Assembly: GCF_042453785.1 (NCBI RefSeq)
Contig: NC_091673.1
Coordinates: forward strand, 3,603,501 to 3,667,500
Direction of reading: 5' to 3'
Source: Malus domestica
Taxonomy: Eukaryota; Streptophyta; Magnoliopsida; Rosales; Rosaceae
Length of the DNA: 64,000 nt
Shown: piece by piece, positions 24,072 through 35,629 of the stretch
Layout: every line of letters starts with the position of its first letter
Numbering within the stretch: the stretch's first letter is position 1
Notes under the pieces: generated by a model
Databases searched by the model: none
What the model saw: the letters and a program-made list of their open reading frames with translations, nothing else
Told to the model about the DNA's origin: nothing
Translations under genes and position numbers: made by a program

Positions 24072-24824
24072 TTTGTGGATGTGATGATGAATTGGGGATT
24101 AGGGTTTAAGCATGAAAAGGCAAGAGCCCTGTTTGGTTCCTGGGAAAATTGGAAAGCTAATAGAAATGACAGAGACCAGAGATTGGTTCGATGTTGGATC
24201 AGAATCCAAGCTTTAATGATGGAACGGCGGCGGAGGGAGGCGCTAGGGTTTAAGGAAGCCGTTGGCTTCCCGGCAATTTTGAAGGATGGTAACCAACACT
24301 ACGAAACGGCGTCGTCGAGGTTGTAAGCTTTTGCTGACCAAAGATTGATTTATTATTATTTTTTAGCTAGAGAAGTTTTTTGTTGACATTAATATACTTC
24401 TGACCAAATAGTATTTTATGAGAAGTGATTGGAACTAAATTTTTATTTTTAATATAAATATATCGTTGAATAAAAATACTTAAAATTAAAAATCTAACAC
24501 TACATATATCAAAATTGACAAATGATCACAAAATCCCACCACCTGAATAACTTTGTCTATGATCCAATGCCTCCAAGACTCCAGAAATAATGGCAAGCTG
24601 GCCCATCACTTCCCCAGTTTGCTCCATGGATAATGATACCACTGTGTCCCAAGCAACCCCCAACCCCAAGATGAAGAAAATTTGACGAAGTAAAAAGGGA
24701 GAGAGTGAGAGAGAGTAGGAAGCTTTTGATGGATGATGATGGTATATCTTTTTTCTGTGCAGGCAACAAGTACGTCTCAAACCCTATTTGAAACTCCAGC
24801 TACTGTTTGGTCCCAAAATTTAGA
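24072..24824. other. Promoter side of the PPR gene and spacer
   Basis: No supported exon. Open frames exist on both strands but lack splice context or recognisable motifs. Confidence 0.4.
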
Positions 24825-24834
24825 TTTTAGGGCT

Positions 24835-25054
24835 GGACTTGGATTGTCTGCCCTCCCATTTCGGTGCCCTCCCCGTGCCCTCTTGTTTTGTGTGGTCACG
24901 GTTAAGCCATTTTAATATTTTATATTATTTTTTTATAAAAATAATAAAACAAAAAGAAATAGTAATATAAAATGTTGACGTGTCTTAACCGTGACCACAA
25001 AAACAGAAGGGCACGGGGAGAGCACCAAAATTAGAGGGCAGACAATCCAAGTCC
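24835..25054. mobile_element. 220-bp MULE-type MITE with perfect 9-bp target duplication
   Basis: Long terminal inverted repeats begin GGACTTGGATTGTCTGCC and the similarity extends far inward, so the whole element folds back on itself around a short AT-rich loop. It is bracketed by the 9-bp direct repeat TTTAGGGCT (24826-24834 and 25055-25063). A 9-bp duplication indicates the Mutator superfamily. No coding capacity. Relatives lie at 26224-26431 and 32607-32692. Confidence 0.88.
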
Positions 25055-25077
25055 TTTAGGGCTAACACAACAGGTAC

Positions 25078-25080
<3 letters not shown>

Positions 25081-25148
<68 letters not shown>
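25081..25148. repeat. (GA)34 microsatellite
   Basis: Uninterrupted GA dinucleotide run of about 68 bases; likely length-polymorphic. Confidence 0.98.
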
Positions 25149-25150
<2 letters not shown>

Positions 25151-25160
25151 GGGAGGGACG

Positions 25161-25330
25161 CATCATCCCATGACGTGCTTGCTCTCTGAAACAAACACCA
25201 CAACTACAAAGAATTTAGTACAGAATGGCCCATCATCCCATGACTTGCTTGCTTTCTGAAACAAACACCACAACTAAAAAGAATTTAGGAGTAAAGAATG
25301 GCATGGACGTCCTACATCACATCATCCATG
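25161..25330. repeat. 70-bp tandem duplication, third copy split by transposons
   Basis: A unit starting CATCATCCCATGACGTGC at 25161 is repeated at 25231 with few changes. A third, diverged copy begins near 25318, is cut at 25331 by a hAT-like element, resumes at 26195 (TCCCATTACTTGCTTGC), is cut again at 26224 by a MITE, and finishes after 26432 with GAAACACACACCACAACTAC. Confidence 0.75.
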
Positions 25331-26193
25331 TAGGGATGGGCAATGGTTATGCGGGCAAGTAACCGCGGTTAATTTACCCATAACCGTTTATGCTCATACC
25401 CGCATAACCGTTTACCCATTGGTTAATTGCCTAAACGGTTATACACATATCCATAACCGTTTATAAACGGTTAACCATACTCATTTAACCGTAACCGTTT
25501 AATAGCCGTTTACCCATTTATCCTTTTTAACCCGTTTATCTTTTTTTTTTTATCATTACCCTTTTTTCACCCGTCTACATGTTTTTTAACAACTTGAAAA
25601 TTAAAAAAAAAATTGTCATAATTTTTTTTTTTGACAATTAAATACCGTTATAGGTACATTCATCATACATTTCCATATTTTAATTTTTTAAGTCCTTATA
25701 CCATTCCAATAATTGAAATAATAGTTTACAGACAATATTTTTAACTATTAACAATGAAGGTAAATATAATATTTGCTACGTATTATTGGGTTACAAAAAT
25801 TGTTTAGAAGACATTTATGTCAATTTCACGGTTATCCGCAAGGAATTTAAATTAATTTGGCCAATTCCTTGATGATGAGAATCATCATTCCTGTAATAGT
25901 ATTATTGAGAGAATGACCGATGAATTCCTTGCTAATTTATTGGGTTCTAAGTATTATTGGATCGAGAACATGGTTTGTGTTAGTTTTACATATATAAAAT
26001 AAATGGGTAAACGGTTACCTATTTATAACCGTGGTTAATACCCATAACCGCTCATTTAAATTTCACAGGTAAACGGTTATACCCATAACCGTTTATTTAT
26101 CTAAACGGTTACCCATAACCGTAACCGTTTAATTTAAATGGGTGGGTAACCGCGGTTACCCATAACCAATGGGTATTTATTTGCCCATCCCTA
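25331..26193. mobile_element. Non-autonomous hAT-like element with subterminal TAACCGTTTA arrays
   Basis: Ends are the inverted repeat TAGGGATGGGCAA / TTGCCCATCCCTA. Both ends carry dense arrays of ACCGTTTA / TAAACGGT motifs in both orientations (about 25360-25515 and 26000-26160), while the centre is plain AT-rich sequence. Subterminal motif clusters of this kind are transposase-binding regions in hAT elements. There is no transposase. The flanking 8-mers are not identical, so I cannot prove the target duplication. Confidence 0.75.
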
Positions 26194-26223
26194 ATCCCAT
26201 TACTTGCTTGCTCTCTGAAACAA

Positions 26224-26431
26224 GGAGGCAGATTGTCTGCCCCGTTCCCATCCACTTTTATTTGTGCGGTCACAGTTAAGCCACGTAAACATTTTATATT
26301 GAATTTTTTTTATAGAGATAATAAGACAAAAAGTAATAGAAATATAAAATGTTGACATGACTTAACGGTGACCGCATAAATATAAGGAGATGAAAAGAGC
26401 ACCATAACAGAAGGGCAGACAATCTGCCTCC
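26224..26431. mobile_element. Second MULE-type MITE, same family as 24835-25054
   Basis: Terminal inverted repeats GGAGGCAGATTGTCTGCCC and its complement. The interior matches the first copy: a GGTCACAGTTAAGCCACGT block, AACATTTTATAT, then the mirrored block. The flanking 9-mers CTGAAACAA and CAGAAACAC agree at seven of nine positions, fitting an aged target duplication. Confidence 0.82.
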
Positions 26432-26617
26432 CAGAAACACACACCACAACTACAAAGCATTTTCACTGCATTTTGATGATGAAGACAATCCTCTTTTATT
26501 AGAAACTGCTCTTTTCAATCTTCACCTTTTCAGAAAAAAAAAAGAAAAAAAAAGAGAGATTTATTTGCAGAAAGTAATGTGAGGACAAGATAGGTTCATG
26601 GTTTGCTAAATGAGTGA

Positions 26618-27081
26618 CAATGTTCTAAATGATGCTAGGTGCTAGTTGGGAGGTAGGTTAGGACTTAGCGGTTAGGCAATGACTAGGCGGATTTAAGTAA
26701 ATCTATTATATATTGTACCAATAAGTACCTATTTATACTTAAAAGACACATAATTGTGTTGGGTACATAAATTGCACAAAATAACATATAGATTATAAAG
26801 TTTTAGAATATAGTGAAACCATAGGGAACAAGCATATACTGAGTGTTCATTCAAGTATTCAGCAAGTCTATTACATTTTATTAAAAAAATAAAATACAAA
26901 ATGAAAGTTATCGATTTTCTGTCTAAGTGGAAGTCGTGACCTAGGCGGGCTAGGCGAACGCTTAAACGGGTCTAGGCATCATTTCTTAATATTCAAATGC
27001 TTAGGAATTAATCGAGGTAGTGGCCAGCTGCCTAGCCTCTAGGCAGGGTCTAGGTGGCAAAAGGAGATTTTTAGAACATTT
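26618..27081. mobile_element. hAT-like MITE rich in CTAGGC motifs
   Basis: Inverted ends AATGTTCTAAA and TTTAGAACATT enclose arms full of CTAGG / CCTAG words (GCTAGGTGCTAG at the left, GCCTAGCCTCTAGGC at the right) around an AT-rich centre. I associate this end type with a widespread plant hAT MITE. No transposase and no clear target duplication seen. Confidence 0.6.
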
Positions 27082-27706
27082 GTAATTATAGGAATAGTGC
27101 ACAAATTGAATCACTTAGCAAATTTTGAATCGAAAACGGTACAAGAGGATACCAAACAAACGATAAAAATGGACTTGACTTGTGGTTTACATACGGTATA
27201 TTGTTCGTGTAGTATCTCTCTATTTTTAATTACCAATTTTTAGTCGGTTCTATTATTCCCCTACTTATTGGCTAAGCAACAAAGCCCCTACATCCTTAGA
27301 AACATTAAGTAATCCCATGAGAAAAAGGAGAGAAGTACCAATTAATTAATATCTCTAAGTACATATTAGGGAATAGCTCCATTAGGTTAACAGTTTCATT
27401 CATTCACAGGTGTGCTTTTTTCTTTCTTTCTGTTCTTATTTCAATATTTCAGGTGATCTATATAAATCACAGGGGATCAATAATTTCGAAGCCCTTTTAA
27501 AGAAAAATTAATGTTTTGCCTCTCCAATTTTTCTTGTAAACCAAGGAGAAAAAATGGCAATAGACATTTATGCATGAAACTCACATTTCACCAAACCAAC
27601 TCAAAGCATAAAACTCTTATAAAATCTAAGCCCATTACAACATAGCTACTCCATTCAAGTTATTTGTTTCTATTTATCTCCTTACGTCTTCTGCAAGTAA
27701 TTAACA
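27082..27706. other. Spacer and promoter of the glycosylase gene
   Basis: AT-rich sequence with pyrimidine-rich patches just upstream of the ATG at 27707. No separate feature recognised. Confidence 0.4.
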
Positions 27707-30075
27707 ATGTCTGAAGCAAATATTGTAAGAAGACATGTACTTCTGGAGGAGAACAAAGTTGTAAAAGAGAGAGAGAAGACGAACAGTAGCTCTAAACTCC
27801 TCAAGAGAATTTACCCAATTGGCCTTCATAAGAGCACTTCATCTCTATCCCTGTCCTCTTCTTTGTCATTCTCCTTGTCGGAGACCTCGTATGATTCTTT
27901 TCTCACTGATTCTAACTTCCCACTGGATCAGAAGATTTCCGCGGCTTTCCGCTTCTTTGCACAACCACCTCCAAGAAGAGAGTATAATTCTCCAGTGGCT
28001 AAACTTGCCCAGCAGCAGATTAGTCTGGCTCAGGATGCTAATGATGGGGAGTTGAGGAGATGCAATTGGATAACAAAGAATAGTGGTGAGTTTTATTGTT
28101 TCATCAAATAATGCAGAAAACTTTGCTTTCTATATATTTTCATGCTTTCTCGAAGTATATATGCGTGTCATTTTTGCACATAAGCCATGCTAACCTTTAT
28201 CGTATCGTTTCAATTTCATCGGAGACCACGATGGGACTCCTATTTCCTATATTCCATCCTTCGAAAAAATATTTTATGACTTGCTCTGGAGAAAAATGGA
28301 AAAGGAAAATGGTTGTGGGAGTTGGTACGTGGAATCTATAGAAAATGATAGTAAACATATTAAACAACAAAGTCATCGAGGATTCCATAACCCTACAAAG
28401 TAGTTGACGTTACAACAAGGTGTCGTACGTATATGAATACTTAAAAGTCATGGCTAATGATATATGCAAGTATATTCTGAAAGATAATAATACAGATGAC
28501 AACGATTATGAGGCAATTAACATTTTGTTGACTATAGAACATATTAGAAAATTCTTTTAAGGTTTTATAGTTAAAATGGTCATTGAAATTGACATAATTA
28601 TTCACTTTGTTTTGATCTCTGACATTAAAAATTGATATAAGTGGTCCCTCAGTTTGTCCATCGTAAATCATTTTGGTCATTCCATTAAAAATTTATCAAT
28701 ATCCTCATTAAGTTGGAGGGTTAGTTTGAAAAAAGTATTGTTGAAAAGGTGGTCACATAGTCGTTCACGTGACCAATTAAACAAGAAGATTAACAGATTT
28801 TTAACGAAAAGACCAAAATGATTTACGGTGGACAAATTCAGAAACCACTTCTATAAATTTTCATTGTCATAGATTAAAATGAGGAATTATGTCACTTTCA
28901 TGAACCATTTTGACTAAAAAATCATTCTTTGCATGCTACAATTAAGTTTTTTATTATCTACTGCATAGCGTTTGGCAATGGATCGTGTTCAAAAGGTTTA
29001 ATAAAAATATATTCGTTTTTTTCTTGGCTCACCCTGCAACACGGAACATATACACGTCGACTCGTCGAGTCTTTTATTCGTGTGAGTATCAAGTTGTGTA
29101 ATTGTGTCATGTTTGAACTTGTCCACTCTCCACAAGATAAAACTATCATAAAATATGTACGCATAAAATAAAATAAATTGTTTTGCTGGAGTAAATAAAG
29201 AATTTTAATGAAGACATGCATTGATCCTATTATTTCATTACAACAGATAAAGTTTATCTAGTGTTTCACGACGAATGCTGGGGAGTTCCAGCATACGATG
29301 ACAAGTAAGTCCATCGAGACTCTTACGATCAAGTCTAATTAATAAAAAATTAAGTGGTATTTAATTAAATAAATGTATCTATATGCATGCAGTCAATTGT
29401 TTGAGCTGCTTGCACTGTCTGGTATGTTGATGGACCACAATTGGACTGAAATTGTGAAAAGAAGGGAGCTTTTCAGGTAACCTAGCTCTTTTCTACATAT
29501 GTCATTAGAATTTATGAAACTTTGAGTACTATTTCAATGATCTTATGATTTAATTTGTGACTCAGGGAAGCGTTTTCTGGATTTGATCCGAACAAAGTTG
29601 CGAAAATGGGGGAGAAGGAGATTGCAGAAATAACCTCCAACAAAGAAATAATGCTGGTAGACTGCAAAGTGAGGTGCATTATAGACAATGCCAAATGCAT
29701 ATTGAAGGCAAACAAGAAAACTTAAACATGATATTAATTATTTAATTAGTTGCTAACACTGTACCGAAACTTAATTAGCTATCTAAATCAATGCAGATTG
29801 TAAGGGAGTTTGGATCTTTCAGCAGCTACGTGTGGAGTTCTGTGAATCACAAACCGGTCATAAACCGATTCAGATACCCGAGAAACGTTCCTCTGAGGAC
29901 CCCGAAAGCAGAATCCATGAGCAAGGATTTGATCCAGAGAGGATTTCGGTACGTTGGACCCGTGATTGTGTACTCGTTCATGCAGGCTGCAGGGCTGACA
30001 AATGATCATCTGGTGGATTGTTATAGGTACAGTGAATGTGTAAACCTTGCAGAAAGACCTTGGAGACATATCTAA
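27707..30075 (+). CDS. DNA-3-methyladenine glycosylase I (Tag) family protein
   Basis: Base-excision-repair glycosylase family that removes 3-methyladenine in bacteria; plant members are nuclear and several lack tested activity. Exons: 27707-28085, 29247-29304, 29393-29476, 29566-29707 and 29797-30075; 313 residues, all in phase. The first exon is a Ser-rich, basic extension that plant members have before the fold. The Tag fold follows: RCNWITKNSDKVYLVFHDE (zinc-site Cys), WGVPAYDDNQLFELLALSG, NWTEIVKRRELFREAFSGFD, IVREFGSFSSYVW, RTPKAESMSKDLIQRGFRYVGP, and the C-terminal SECVNLAERPWRHI. The catalytic-pocket Glu/Trp residues of HDECWG are kept. The junction after exon 4 has no GT; the only in-phase solution is AAG/GCAAAC to CAG at 29796, a GC-AG intron. 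If that fails to splice, translation would stop a few codons later (AAC AAG AAA ACT TAA). Confidence 0.9.
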
Positions 30076-30120
30076 TTAAGTCTACTTATTTAACCTTATC
30101 TGAATTAAGTACCAAGAGCA

Positions 30121-30158
<38 letters not shown>

Positions 30159-30159
30159 T
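30121..30159. repeat. (AT)n(AC)n compound microsatellite
   Basis: AT repeats run into AC repeats just past the glycosylase stop codon. Confidence 0.9.
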
Positions 30160-32600
30160 TTAAATGCTTTTTCAATGTAATAAATCAATTATTTGAATTA
30201 TGTATTATAATTACAGCTCTATTTTTTACGTTCTGTTTTTTTCCTTGGTATAAGCGTATAAATTGAGATTGACCCAAAAAATATTATGAACTCAAGAAAG
30301 AATGATTATTTGGTTGGTGCAGAAATTAACAAACCATTGGATTGTTTTAATTTTTTTTTATATGGAAAATCTTTTAATTATCATAATTATTGGTTCATAA
30401 GGTCAATGACTGACACGTTTGCAACTGCATTACGGTTGCTGGTGTTAGCAGCGCAGCCTCTAACTTATTGGTAATTCAAAATTATAGTTATTTCAACTTA
30501 GTTTAAGGTTCCAGTAATGTGATGCAATGAGGATACACATTTCTTATGAAGTTGATAATTAGTTGTGATCGGTCAATTGTGATGGCGCAACTCTGTTGCT
30601 TCTAGGTTGATTATCTCTTTGTAATAATGTTCTTACTAATATTTCGTTTTTAACTGGTGTTCATCTCGATTTGTAAATGGAATGTCTCAAGTTCGACTAA
30701 CATAAATAGCGAAAACCAGCGATATGATAAGTATCAATAACAAAATTGACCCAAAAAAAGATAATTAAGTATCAATCAATACAGTAAAAGGCTCAATATA
30801 ATTGATCCTTACACTAACCAGCCAATCCAAGCACTACTTATGGGTTCCCCCTACCGTGCTAGTGTTGAAAATCTGCTTTCCAGGCTCCCATGACAATTTC
30901 TTCAACATAACACAATGAACACATCTGCAACAATTAAAGCCTTCTGATTGAAAAATAAGAAAAACTGCTCCAGATGACTAACATTGCATTGACAAAAAGA
31001 TAAGCAGTCGAATCGTTAACGACGAGAAGAACTTTTATGCACTTGGGAGTTGGGGTGTCATGTAATCAATGGCGAATTTAAGATTTGAATATTGGGGGTC
31101 TAGTGTTAAACGTCTAAATTTTTTAATACACAACAAGCGCGCAAAAAAATTGTTTTTTATTCACTAGGCATTTCGTCAAACAATATACGGGCTTGTTGTC
31201 ATTAAGCGAAATACTGTGCACATGTTAACATATGTTGACATATGTTGAAGCAATCTGATGAGTGCTATCGAGAGAACTTGTTGAGTGCTCTCGATGTAAC
31301 TTGTCAAGTGCTGCCAAAATATACATGGCAGATATTACATTAAACACTTTATGACATAAAAGGAACTCACATCAAACATTCGAAAGATCCTCAGAAGACC
31401 TTCACGTGTATATTTTTCAAACTTCGAGTAATCCTAGAACCACCTTGGTCACAATATATATCCTCCACTGCATGTCACAGAGGTGGAACGCAAACTAATC
31501 ACGTTGGTATCCTAAGTGTGGACAAATTTCTCTCGTGAGTAACCCCATAAAATTCATTAAGTGTACGTACTGCATAACTAGTATGCAACGAGACAAGTCC
31601 GAGTCCCATGTTTTGTCTGTCTCCGTTCACTTGTTAATGGCATCATTTTGTCTTGCTGCATCATAAACCCTAGTTATCGTAAATCGAGTGGCAAATATAG
31701 TAATAAACAACAACTCGAATTCCATTCCTTTTCATTGCAGTCTCCGTCGACCAATTATACTAATTATCAGTTGATTAATCTATCTATTAATTATACATTA
31801 ATAATATCCATTCATGTGGGGTCTGCTCTGATTAAGTAAACAACAATTCTCATCATCAGCTCATATGGGAAGCCCTTTGACCGCCCTCACAGATTGTTAG
31901 TTGAAAACCCTTCACCCATATTTCAATATCTATATTCTTTCAAGATGAAGTCCAGCAACCATGAACCTTTACTCGTAGTGAAAGCAATGAAACCCCACCG
32001 CTAAGTTAGGCATAAAATAAAAGTTGCCCACTTGGCCTTTAATCTGTAGCGTTACAGACAGTCGAGTCAATCACTACTAATCAATATCAATATAGTACTA
32101 AAAAATCTCAATACAATTCAATATAAATAGTGAGTAATACAATCAAGTTTCTTACGTAGGACTTTACATCTTCAGTACTCGTCATCACGTGAAACAACTC
32201 CTTGATCGCCCACGCGTAAAGCAACTCCGCATCAGCAATCCATTTTTTTTTTTTTAATTTGATTTCAGTGTCAGGGATTAGATTCAAGTGTCCAAACTCA
32301 TGACGTTGGGTTTTCAAATTCATTGTCTAAACTCAGGACTTTAGGGTTTTCGATCCATAATTTCAATACGAGTTCAATCGTGCTGGAAAAATAAGCCTGC
32401 TCCGATACCATATCACGGTTTCATCAGGGATCAATAATACAGTGCATGGAAGCGTACAACAAAATACCCTGAAAAAAAGCAGGCAAAACAATCCGCTGCC
32501 GGAGGGTAGAAACTCAAAATACAAAAAACGTGTACTATCCAAGTGATGGCTTTCGTGTCGTGGGACCTTTCTCCATGTGGTGCTGGTACTTATCACGTTT
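30160..32600. other. Spacer with repeat debris
   Basis: No gene supported. It includes one arm of a dispersed repeat (31068-31440, listed separately). Near 32399-32411 the minus strand reads TGGTATCGGAGC, close to the initiator-Met primer-binding site of LTR retrotransposons, so a decayed LTR element may start there; no LTR pair was found. Confidence 0.4.
31068..31440. repeat. About 370-bp dispersed repeat, inverted copy at 53400-53797
   Basis: Shared blocks in the same order include AAGATTTGAAT, CTAGTGTTAAA, ATTCACTA(A)GGCATTTCGT, GAAGCAATCTGAT and the run ending GTATATTTTTC(A/G)AACTTC. The second copy is on the opposite strand. No coding capacity seen; the family is not identified. Confidence 0.7.
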
Positions 32601-32606
32601 TGCTTT

Positions 32607-32692
32607 CGAAGGCAGATTCTCTGTCCTCCCAATTTTTATGACCTGTTGTTTATGCGATCACGGTTAAACCACGTCAACATTTTATATATATT
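32607..32692. mobile_element. Half of a MULE-type MITE
   Basis: Left half of the family at 24835-25054: GGCAGATTCTCTGTCCTCC, then GCGATCACGGTTAAACCACG and TCAACATTTTATAT. The matching right half is absent; the sequence changes abruptly at about 32693 into unrelated GC-richer DNA that reads as a short open frame (32700-32791) of unknown origin. Confidence 0.7.
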
Positions 32693-33417
32693 TTTTAGCG
32701 AAGTTGCGACGCTAACTCAGGTGGTGGAGAAGTTCGCCAAGGGCGAACCCTCCTCAAATGGGTCGCTGGTTTCTGATCTGATGGCCGCGTAGAATAATTT
32801 GGAGGAATGAGAGGTGGCTGAGGTTGGGCCTGCTGCGTTGGTCTCTTCAGCTCCCTCCATGTTTCAATTTCCAACCCCATCCACCATGATTTGTGTTTAT
32901 GAAAAAAAATTGCTTGTTGGTTTTTTGAAATTGGGGGCAAAAAATGAGTGCAGAGAGAGAAATGGAAAGATCGGAGAAGGAGAAAGAAAGTGGAAGGGAA
33001 GAGGAAGGGATCGGTTGGGGGAGGTGAAGAGAGTGGAAGAAACGGGTGGGGGTTGCGGGGGAGGTGGGTGTGGGGTGGGTTTTGGATGGGAGGGGAGGTG
33101 AAGAGAGCAGAGGAGAGGGAGATGGTCGGGAGGAATGGGTTTTTAGTTTTTTTTTTAAATTATTTTAATAGGATAAATTATTATAATATTTTAATCTATA
33201 AAAAAGAATTGCCACGTGCCATAAATTTAGCAACCACGTGACACAAATATAGTAACTACGTTAGCTTATAACGGATCAATGGATAGAAAATATGACAGAT
33301 GTATTATATTGAAATAAAATAGTACTTGAGGTATGAAAGTGAAATATTTTAAAGATATTGTATAAGGTTGTCATAGATCTCAAACCTAACTGGTACAATA
33401 TAATTTAGGGAACTTTA
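32693..33417. other. G-rich stretch and AT-rich tail of unknown origin
   Basis: A purine-rich segment (about 32940-33130) gives long open frames of low-complexity Gly/Arg/Glu that are not credible proteins. Its downstream edge (poly-T, AT-rich, then CCACGTG words) resembles the right end of the element ending near 34740, so it may be a relative of that element. Confidence 0.45.
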
Positions 33418-33572
33418 ACGAAAAGCATCCGGTACTGTTCACTTTAACGAAAAACCACATTTTTACACTAAAAAGTCAATCTTGTACTATTCACTTTACC
33501 CTTTATTTTGTCCTTATCATTAAAACTCAAAGTTTTCAAGCACTTTTCATTAGTTTTCCTTATAATTTACCC
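33418..33572. repeat. Short dispersed repeat, second copy
   Basis: Inverted relative to the copy at 19315-19472; the two match over almost their full length with scattered differences. Confidence 0.7.
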
Positions 33573-33574
33573 TT

Positions 33575-34740
33575 AAAATAATTAATTTAAAAAATAAGTA
33601 TTTAAAAAAAATAAATAAAAATAAAAAACCCATAACCCTCTTCGTCTTCCTCACCCAACACCCCTCCAACTCCACGGCTCCACCCCTTCATGGCTTGCGA
33701 GCAGTTCCCTGCCACCATCACCTGCAAGGCCGACGCCATCACCCTCTATGTCACCTATGTCGCGTCGAAGTGGTTGATCTTCAAGACCCGAGCTTCAGCA
33801 ACCATCGACCTTTCAACAGCCTCAACTTTACGACCCGCGGAAATTCCCAAAAATAATGAGTGGGTGTTTTTGTTTCGTGCTCTGATGGCAAACCCCAAAT
33901 CCCTAATTCCCTTCCTCTTGTTCAAAACCTGCATTATAGCCAGTATTACATAAGCCAAAGTCTTGCCTGACCCAGTTTTCGCAATCCCAATAAAATCGCG
34001 ACTGTCCAATAAGAATGGCCAGGCCTGGGATTGAATCGGAGAAGGACTCCTGAAATTCTGACAGCACTGTAAAACATCACTGGGAAGCTTCGATTTCGCA
34101 AAGGAAGTCAATGGCTTGTATTTGGCTTCCTTTGCATCTTTCCCAGTAACCACCACAGCTGCGTCTCCAGATTCTCCTTTGTTGGCATAGCTAATTTCCT
34201 GTGGATGGACCACGATCAGAAGACGTGCCCGCTTTGTAGGACGACGTTCGTGCCCAGATCATTCTTTCTTGCTTTCCTCTGCAATCTAGGAGCTGGGTTC
34301 TTCTTCTTCATACCCTGTTTGGCTGTTGAGAAAATATGAGTGAGAAAATGAAAGATATGGATGGGTTTTAAAGGTTGAAGCTTGCAGATGGTGGCTTTTT
34401 TTTATCTGATTTGTGCTCAAATTTTGGGGTTTTGATTGTTAAATTTGTTCTTTTAACTGGTAGAAGACAATGGATTTTGCCTGTAAATTTTGAATTAGGG
34501 TTTTCTAGCATTTGAGTTGGGAGGAGTGGATCGGAGAAAGGGTGGCTCGGGTAGGCAAGGGGTGGGTGATGGGGTATGAGAGAAGGGGGTGCTCGGTTGG
34601 AGAAGACGAAGGGGGTAGAAGGGATGGAGGGGTGGAAGGGATGAAAAAGTGTCAGTGTGGGGAAGACGAAGGGTTTTTTTTTAAATACTTTTATTTAATT
34701 AATTGTTTTAATATTTTAACTATTTTTGAATGACACGTGG
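33575..34740. mobile_element. TIR-bounded element carrying captured gene fragment (Pack-type, putative)
   Basis: The left end (AATTAATTTAAAAAATAAGT ... CCCTCTTCGTCTTCCTCACC, 33577-33655) is an imperfect inverted match of the right end (GGGGAAGACGAAGGG ... TTTAATTAATT, about 34658-34705). Between them lies GC-richer DNA unlike the surroundings, including the helicase fragment at 33908-34213. This is the layout of a gene-capturing TIR element, but I did not establish a target duplication, and the outer limits are approximate. Confidence 0.5.
33908..34213 (-). pseudogene. Fragment of a DEAD-box RNA helicase (RH5-like)
   Basis: The minus strand encodes the N-terminal edge of a DEAD-box helicase: YKPLTSFAKSKLPSDVLQCC, then the Q motif region SPSPIQSQAWPFLLDSRDF and the Walker A motif GIAKTGSGKT, ending at LNKRKG. 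Motifs Ia to VI are absent; beyond KRKG the frame stays open but no longer resembles a helicase. The closest plant subfamily I recall is RH5. No introns and no start codon in context. A captured or processed fragment. Confidence 0.8.
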
Positions 34741-35629
34741 TGCTTAATCATTGTCCACATAGACGTCACGTCATCAGTTAACGTGAAACTTAACAGTCTG
34801 ACTAACGGATGTAGGAGATTGTCCCAAAATTAACACTTTAGGTATGACTCTGGGACAAAAAAAATCTTCATATACTATAAGTTTGAAAATCACGAAACTT
34901 GAGAGTAGTAAATTGAGATTTAACCTAATTAATTATATAAAGTTGGGTGCATAGTTTAATGCCTAAAATTGAGACAAATAATGCACACCAAAAATTCAGT
35001 ATATTAATCGGTGGATATTTTGCAACAAATAGGGACGTCATTTGAAAGGAGTGGAACAAAGAGAGTCGCTTCGACAAGTAGCAATGAGTTGGACCGGTGT
35101 TAGTTTTCTTTATCCAATTTCAGTTGTTTCTAGGGGGATTAGAGTTACGAGACGTCGAGACCAGAAGCATAAAAACACTAACTTTCTACTTAAAGGGGAA
35201 ATGAAAACACGTAATTTGAAACAAGGCCCGAATTTACATAATCCTTCCTTTTCTTGATTTCATTCTACAAATTATTTATCCGACAACTCCATCAAGGAGC
35301 GAAAGAAAACGAAATTAAAAAGAAAAAAAAATGGAAACAAAAAATACAAAGAAATACATCCAATTCTACTCTCAGCTCATCTCGCTCAGCTGATTGCCCA
35401 AGAATATTTACGGCGGCAGTTTTCCTCCTACATTCACTCGTCACTACAAACGCCTTCCAACTTCCGCGGGGGAAAATCCATATAAACCCAAATGCCAAAT
35501 CTAATCTCAACAAAACCCCCAACATATCCTTCCACTCCCACCACCCCCAAACCCTACTAATCTTTATTACGCTTCGTCTTCAGTTGCCTCTTATCATATA
35601 GACCGCAGCAAGCGTTTGCTGTCTCAGTC
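34741..35629. other. Spacer and 3' flank of the PI4K gene
   Basis: Starts with sequence found next to several TIR elements (CACGTCATCAGTTAACG). The right part (about 35380-35629) is probably the 3' untranslated region of the kinase gene on the minus strand. No gene supported. Confidence 0.4.

Noticed and set aside
24985-25203. Leu/Ser-repeat protein on the minus strand
   Set aside because: Translation of the GA microsatellite.
29707-29726. Early C-terminus of the Tag protein at the TAA after exon 4
   Set aside because: The following exon at 29797 encodes the conserved end of the fold in phase, so a GC-AG intron is the better explanation, though retention is possible.
32814-33241. Overlapping Gly/Arg/Glu-rich open frames
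   Set aside because: Low-complexity purine-rich DNA in several frames; no domain, splice logic or conserved motif.
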